A DNA stretch of 64,000 nt from Quadrisphaera sp. RL12-1S (lineage in GTDB: Bacteria; Actinomycetota; Actinomycetes; Actinomycetales; Quadrisphaeraceae). The notes under the pieces were generated by a model. The model was not told the origin of the DNA, ran no database searches, and saw only the letters and a list, made by a program, of their open reading frames with translations. Of this stretch, positions 60,583-64,000 are shown piece after piece. Both the position numbers and the translations under genes were made by a program. How positions within the stretch are numbered: position 1 is the stretch's first letter; every line of letters begins with the position of its first letter. Location of the stretch: contig NZ_JACNME010000004.1 of assembly GCF_014270065.1 (NCBI RefSeq), positions 372,001 through 436,000 on the forward strand, written 5' to 3'.

Positions 60583-62022
60583 ATGGCTGACACGTCCAAC
60601 AGCACCGCCAGCGCCACCGGCACCACCAGCGGTGGCGTCCAGACCGACGGCGCCCTCGGGCTCGGCGGCCTGGACGCCGGCCGCGAGGACCTCGCCCTGG
60701 ACCTCCCCGGCGGCGCCCCGGCGGCGCTCACGGCGCCGGACGCCGGCGCGCCCGCCGTCCCCGACGGCGGCTCGCCCGTCGGGTCCGCCCCGGCGCAGCA
60801 CGGCCTGAACGCCCACAGCCACGGCGCGGGGGTGCCGGCCACCAACCGCGCCGAGCGGCGCACGTCCTTCGACGTCGCTGACTTCCCCGTGCCGAGCGGG
60901 CGCGAGGAGGACTGGCGCTTCACCCCCGTGGACCGCGCCCGCGACCTCTTCGAGCCGGCCGGTGCCGGCGCGACCGGCCTGCGCGTGGAGGTCTCCGCCG
61001 CGGACGGTGTGACGCACCGCCGCTCCGCCGACGGCGGGGGCGCCGCGGGGAAGGGCTTCGTGCCCGGTGACCGCGCCGCCGCCGTGGCCTGGGCGGACGC
61101 CGCCTCGGCCGGCGCCGTCGACGTCGTCGAGATCGCCCCCGAGGCGGACCTCGCCGAGCCCGTGCTCGTGCGCGTCGCCAGCGACGCCCCCCGCTCCGCC
61201 GGCCACCTCGTGGTGCGGGCCGGTGCCTACAGCCGCGCCACCGTGGTGCTGGACCACGCCGGCTCGGGCCACGTGGGCAGCGGCGTGGAGGTCGTGGTCG
61301 GCGAGGGCGCGCACCTCGTGCTGGTCAGCGTGCACCAGTGGCAGGACGACGCCGTGCACCTCGCGCAGCACGACCTGCTCGTGGGCCGTGACGCGACCGT
61401 CAAGCACGTCGTCGTGACCCTGGGCGGGTCGCTGGTGCGGGTCGGCTCGACCGTCCGGTACGACGGCCCCGGGGGTGACGCGACGCTGCTGGGCGTCTAC
61501 TTCTCCGACGCGGGCCAGCACCTGGAGCACCGCTCCTTCGTGGACCACGAGGCGGCCAACTGCCGCTCCAACGTCACGTACAAGGGCGCGCTGCAGGGCG
61601 AGACCGCGCGTGCGGTCTGGGTCGGGGACGTGCTCATCCGCGCGAGCGCGCTGGGCACCGACACCTACGAGCTGAACCGCAACCTCGTGCTCACCGACGG
61701 CGCCCGCGCCGACTCGGTCCCCAACCTGGAGATCGAGACCGGCGAGATCGTCGGGGCCGGCCACGCCAGCGCCACCGGCCGCTTCGACGACGAGCAGCTC
61801 TTCTACCTGAGCAGCCGCGGCATCCCGGAGGACCAGGCCCGCCGCATGGTGGTCCGCGCCTTCTTCGCCGACGTGCTCCAGCAGATCGGGGTCCGCTCGG
61901 TCACCGACCAGCTCATGGCGGCCATCGAGGCCGAGCTCGAGCTGGCCGAGGGCTCCGGCTCCTCCGAGGTCCCGGCGGTCGCCGACGGCGTCGAGGCGGA
62001 GCTCGCGGGCGCTCGCCCGTGA
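60583..62022 (+). CDS. sufD: Fe-S cluster assembly protein SufD
   Basis: SufD (479 aa) is the partner of SufB in the scaffold complex. The first ~85 residues are a variable Gly/Ala/Thr-rich extension. The domain proper begins RRTSFDVADFPVPSGREEDW (~90) and includes YFSDAGQHLEHRSFVDHEA and PNLEIETGEIVGAGHASATG, whose histidine is conserved. The usual SufD length in actinobacteria is 390-440 aa, so this copy is long at the N-terminus. Start codon ATG after AAGGAG inside sufB. Confidence 0.95.
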   Translation: MADTSNSTASATGTTSGGVQTDGALGLGGLDAGREDLALDLPGGAPAALTAPDAGAPAVPDGGSPVGSAPAQHGLNAHSHGAGVPATNRAERRTSFDVADFPVPSGREEDWRFTPVDRARDLFEPAGAGATGLRVEVSAADGVTHRRSADGGGAAGKGFVPGDRAAAVAWADAASAGAVDVVEIAPEADLAEPVLVRVASDAPRSAGHLVVRAGAYSRATVVLDHAGSGHVGSGVEVVVGEGAHLVLVSVHQWQDDAVHLAQHDLLVGRDATVKHVVVTLGGSLVRVGSTVRYDGPGGDATLLGVYFSDAGQHLEHRSFVDHEAANCRSNVTYKGALQGETARAVWVGDVLIRASALGTDTYELNRNLVLTDGARADSVPNLEIETGEIVGAGHASATGRFDDEQLFYLSSRGIPEDQARRMVVRAFFADVLQQIGVRSVTDQLMAAIEAELELAEGSGSSEVPAVADGVEAELAGARP

Positions 62023-62063
62023 GCTCGAGGTGAGCGGCCGGTGAGCAAGCCGATGAGCAGTCG

Positions 62064-62417
62064 ATGAGCATGGTGCGCGTGTGCTCGGTGCACGACGTCC
62101 CCGACCCGGGGGCGCTGCGCGTCGAGGTGCCGACCCCGTCGGGGGCGGTGGCCGTGGCCGTCGTCCGCGACGACGACGGCCAGCTCCACGCGATCTCGGA
62201 CACGTGCAGCCACCAGGCGGTCTCCCTGTCCGAGGGGGACGTCGAGGGCTGCCGGATCGAGTGCTGGCTGCACGGCTCGGCGTTCGACCTGCGCACCGGC
62301 CGCCCGAGCGCCCTGCCGGCCGTCCACCCCGTCCCCGTGTACGCGCTGTCCCTCGACGGTGACGACGTGCTCGTGGACGCGACCACCGACATCGGCGCCT
62401 CCGCAGAGCTGCGCTGA
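62064..62417 (+). CDS. Rieske-type ferredoxin (non-heme iron oxygenase ferredoxin family)
   Basis: A 117-aa soluble Rieske protein with cluster ligands in TCSHQAV and CWLHGSAFD, and the C-terminal strands VHPVPVYALSLDGDDVLVD. Similar small Rieske genes lie between sufD and sufC in Streptomyces and other actinobacteria, so it may supply electrons to, or be matured with, the SUF machinery. It lacks a signal peptide. The ATG at 62064 is poorly served by a ribosome binding site; Met3 (62070) is an alternative start. Confidence 0.9.
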   Translation: MSMVRVCSVHDVPDPGALRVEVPTPSGAVAVAVVRDDDGQLHAISDTCSHQAVSLSEGDVEGCRIECWLHGSAFDLRTGRPSALPAVHPVPVYALSLDGDDVLVDATTDIGASAELR

Positions 62418-62450
62418 CGAAGACCTGACTGAAGACCTGAGGAGCACCGC

Positions 62451-63224
62451 ATGGCCACCCTGGAGATCCGCGACCTCCACGTCTCCGTGGAGACCCCCGA
62501 CGCCGGCGCCAAGCAGATCCTGCGCGGCGTCGACCTGACCGTCCGCGCGGGCGAGACCCACGCGATCATGGGCCCCAACGGGTCCGGCAAGTCGACCCTG
62601 GCGTACTCGATCGCCGGGCACCCTCGCTACACCGTCACGGGCGGCTCGGTCACCCTGGACGGCGAGGACGTGCTGGCCATGAGCGTGGACGAGCGCGCTC
62701 GCGCCGGCCTGTTCCTGGCGATGCAGTACCCCGTCGAGGTGCCGGGCGTGACGGTGTCGAACTTCCTGCGCACCGCCAAGACCGCCGTGTCCGGCGAGGC
62801 GCCGTCCCTGCGCCACTGGACCAAGGACGTCAAGAGCGCCATGGACGCGCTGCGCATGGACCCGGCGTTCGCCGAGCGCAACGTCAACGAGGGCTTCTCC
62901 GGCGGTGAGAAGAAGCGCCACGAGATCCTGCAGATGGAGCTCCTCAAGCCCAAGGTCGCCGTCCTGGACGAGACCGACTCCGGGCTGGACGTCGACGCGC
63001 TGCGCATCGTGTCCGAGGGCGTCAACCGGGTCGGCGCCACCGGCGAGACCGGGCTGCTGCTCATCACGCACTACACGCGCATCCTGCGGTACGTGAAGCC
63101 CGACTTCGTCCACGTCTTCGTGGCCGGCCGCGTGGCCGAGGAGGGTGGCCCCGAGCTCGCCGACGACCTCGAGGAGAACGGCTACGACCGCTTCCTCGAC
63201 TCCTCCGCGCCGGTGACCGCCTGA
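62451..63224 (+). CDS. sufC: Fe-S cluster assembly ATPase SufC
   Basis: ABC-type ATPase (257 aa) of the SufBCD complex. Walker A is MGPNGSGKSTLAYSI, the signature NEGFSGGEKKRHEILQM is the SufC-specific form, Walker B VAVLDETDSGLDVDAL and switch histidine LLITHYTRIL. The FLAMQYPVEVPGVTVSNFL region is characteristic. ATG with GAGGAG upstream. It is followed directly by sufT with a TGATG overlap; the cysteine desulfurase and SufU usually found in this position are missing. Confidence 0.97.
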   Translation: MATLEIRDLHVSVETPDAGAKQILRGVDLTVRAGETHAIMGPNGSGKSTLAYSIAGHPRYTVTGGSVTLDGEDVLAMSVDERARAGLFLAMQYPVEVPGVTVSNFLRTAKTAVSGEAPSLRHWTKDVKSAMDALRMDPAFAERNVNEGFSGGEKKRHEILQMELLKPKVAVLDETDSGLDVDALRIVSEGVNRVGATGETGLLLITHYTRILRYVKPDFVHVFVAGRVAEEGGPELADDLEENGYDRFLDSSAPVTA

Positions 63225-63538
63225 TGTCCGACGTCGACGTCGCCGACGTCGAGGAGGCCCTCAAGGACGTCGTCGACCCCGAGCTGGGCATCAACGTGGT
63301 CGACCTCGGCCTCGTCTACGGCCTGACCGTGGAGGAGCCGCGCACCGCGGTCATCGACATGACCCTGACGTCGGCGGCGTGTCCGCTGACCGAGGAGATC
63401 GAGGCGCAGGTGGCCGACGTGCTCTCCGGCGTCGTCGACGACCACCGCATCAACTGGGTGTGGATGCCGCCGTGGGACATGCAGAAGATCACCCCGGACG
63501 GTCGCGACCAGCTCCGGGCGCTCGGCTTCAACGTCTGA
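63224..63538 (+). CDS. sufT: Metal-sulfur cluster assembly factor (SufT/MIP18 family)
   Basis: A 104-aa DUF59/MIP18 protein. The conserved LKDVVDPELGINVVDLGLVY and MTLTSAACPLTEEIE (with the reactive cysteine) are present, and the C-terminal WMPPWDMQKITPDGRDQL is typical. SufT proteins help mature Fe-S enzymes, probably as carriers. The ATG shares its A with the sufC stop (TGATG), so it is part of the suf operon. A strong compound hairpin follows. Confidence 0.94.
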   Translation: MSDVDVADVEEALKDVVDPELGINVVDLGLVYGLTVEEPRTAVIDMTLTSAACPLTEEIEAQVADVLSGVVDDHRINWVWMPPWDMQKITPDGRDQLRALGFNV

Positions 63539-63559
63539 GCCGCTCCGCGAGCGGTCGCA

Positions 63560-63622
63560 CCGGCGTGCAGGACCCCGTCTCGAGGCCGCCCGAGGGCCTC
63601 GCGGCGGGGTCCTGCACGCCGG
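63560..63622 (+). terminator. Compound terminator hairpin after the suf operon
   Basis: An outer perfect 18-bp stem (CCGGCGTGCAGGACCCCG and complement) encloses an inner hairpin with CGAGGC/GCCTCG arms. It starts 22 bases after sufT and marks the operon end. Confidence 0.85.
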
Positions 63623-63647
63623 CAGCACCACGAGCGGCGGGGGTGGC

Positions 63648-64000
63648 GTGAGCAGCCGGCTCGTGGAGGTGGCCCCGGAGCGCCTGACCGGCTGGGTCGA
63701 GCGCTTCGTCGCCTCCCACGGTCCGGTGGACCTCGCGGAGGCGCCGGAGCGGTTGCTGCTGCGCGCCCCGGACGGCGAGGCCGCCGACCTCGAGGTGCCG
63801 TGGCCGCCGCTGCCGGCCCCGCCCGGGCCGTCGTCGTCCGCCGGCGCCGTGCAGGACGACGACGGTGGGCGCGTCGCCGCGCTGGCGGCGCACGCCGCCG
63901 CCGACCGGACCGCGCTGCTCGTGCTCGTGCGCCGGGGCGGGTGGGCCGTGGGCCTGGCGCGCGGCGGTGAGCTGCTGGACGGGACCCACGGCACGCGGTA
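63648..64000 (+). CDS. acVLRF1-type peptidyl-tRNA hydrolase, N-terminal part (cut by window end)
   Basis: The frame runs open from the GTG at 63648 to the end of the window (at least 117 residues). RLTGWVERFVASHG near the N-terminus and the stretch LLVLVRRGGWAVGLARGGEL, then the beginning of a THGTRY loop, resemble the actinobacterial Vms1/Ankzf1-like VLRF1 family, an eRF1-fold hydrolase that releases stalled nascent peptides. The catalytic loop is outside the window. The gene starts 25 bases after the suf terminator. Identification rests on partial sequence, so it is moderate. Confidence 0.65.
   Translation, partial: MSSRLVEVAPERLTGWVERFVASHGPVDLAEAPERLLLRAPDGEAADLEVPWPPLPAPPGPSSSAGAVQDDDGGRVAALAAHAAADRTALLVLVRRGGWAVGLARGGELLDGTHGTR

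Overview
The window is very GC-rich chromosomal DNA from an actinomycete. The organism call rests on WhiA, RbpA, a PdtaR-type ANTAR regulator, OpcA, a CoaE-GrpB fusion, a PolA with a degenerate proofreading domain, and gene order familiar from Mycobacterium and Streptomyces (pyk-pdtaR-liv-polA-rpsA-coaE-uvrB-uvrA; uvrC-rapZ-yvcK-whiA-gap-pgk-tpiA-secG; ctaB/tkt-tal-zwf-opcA-pgl; ctaA-ABC-sufRBDC). I cannot fix the genus from sequence alone; a Kineosporiales-like high-GC lineage would fit. There are no rRNA genes, insertion sequences, CRISPR arrays or prophage genes. One tRNA-Leu(CAA) is present.

Layout. 1-5.2 kb: glutamate synthase (gltB end, gltD), pyruvate kinase with a LacI-type palindrome upstream, a helix-turn-helix/LAGLIDADG protein directly downstream of the tRNA-Leu, and pdtaR. 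5.4-11 kb: a branched-chain amino-acid ABC importer, with the binding protein on the plus strand and livHMGF facing it on the minus strand. 11-25 kb: an acetyltransferase, a thioesterase, polA, a membrane diguanylate cyclase, a methyltransferase, rpsA, coaE, uvrB, and two tandem terC genes behind a yybP-ykoY (Mn2+) riboswitch. 24.9-29 kb: a metallo-beta-lactamase-fold hydrolase and a GH15 enzyme, divergent from an atypical glucose-6-phosphate dehydrogenase. 29-41 kb: uvrA, a Rieske lipoprotein, a GH63-like glucosidase, then uvrC-rapZ-yvcK-whiA. 41-45 kb: gap-pgk-tpiA-secG-rbpA. 45-54 kb, minus strand: tkt-tal-zwf-opcA-pgl-pgi, the oxidative and non-oxidative pentose-phosphate genes. 54-58 kb: ctaB and ctaA for heme A, plus a two-gene ABC exporter. 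58-64 kb: the sufR-sufB-sufD-Rieske-sufC-sufT iron-sulfur operon, and the start of an acVLRF1-type peptidyl-tRNA hydrolase.

The genes are mostly central: glycolysis and pentose phosphate flow, excision repair (uvrA, uvrB and uvrC all present), translation, Fe-S and heme supply, and Mn2+ export. Two expression features recur. About fifteen genes carry a TANNNT- or CANNNT-like -10 hexamer only 6-8 nt before the start codon, the arrangement expected for leaderless mRNAs. Long perfect hairpins punctuate most operon ends. The most interesting items are the riboswitch whose P1 strand is an exact anti-Shine-Dalgarno for terC, the HTH/LAGLIDADG gene abutting the tRNA, a regular G-quadruplex-like repeat before whiA, the active-site change in the second G6PDH, the LivH ectodomain fusion, the suf operon lacking sufS and sufU, and two near-identical long palindromes between ctaB and ctaA.
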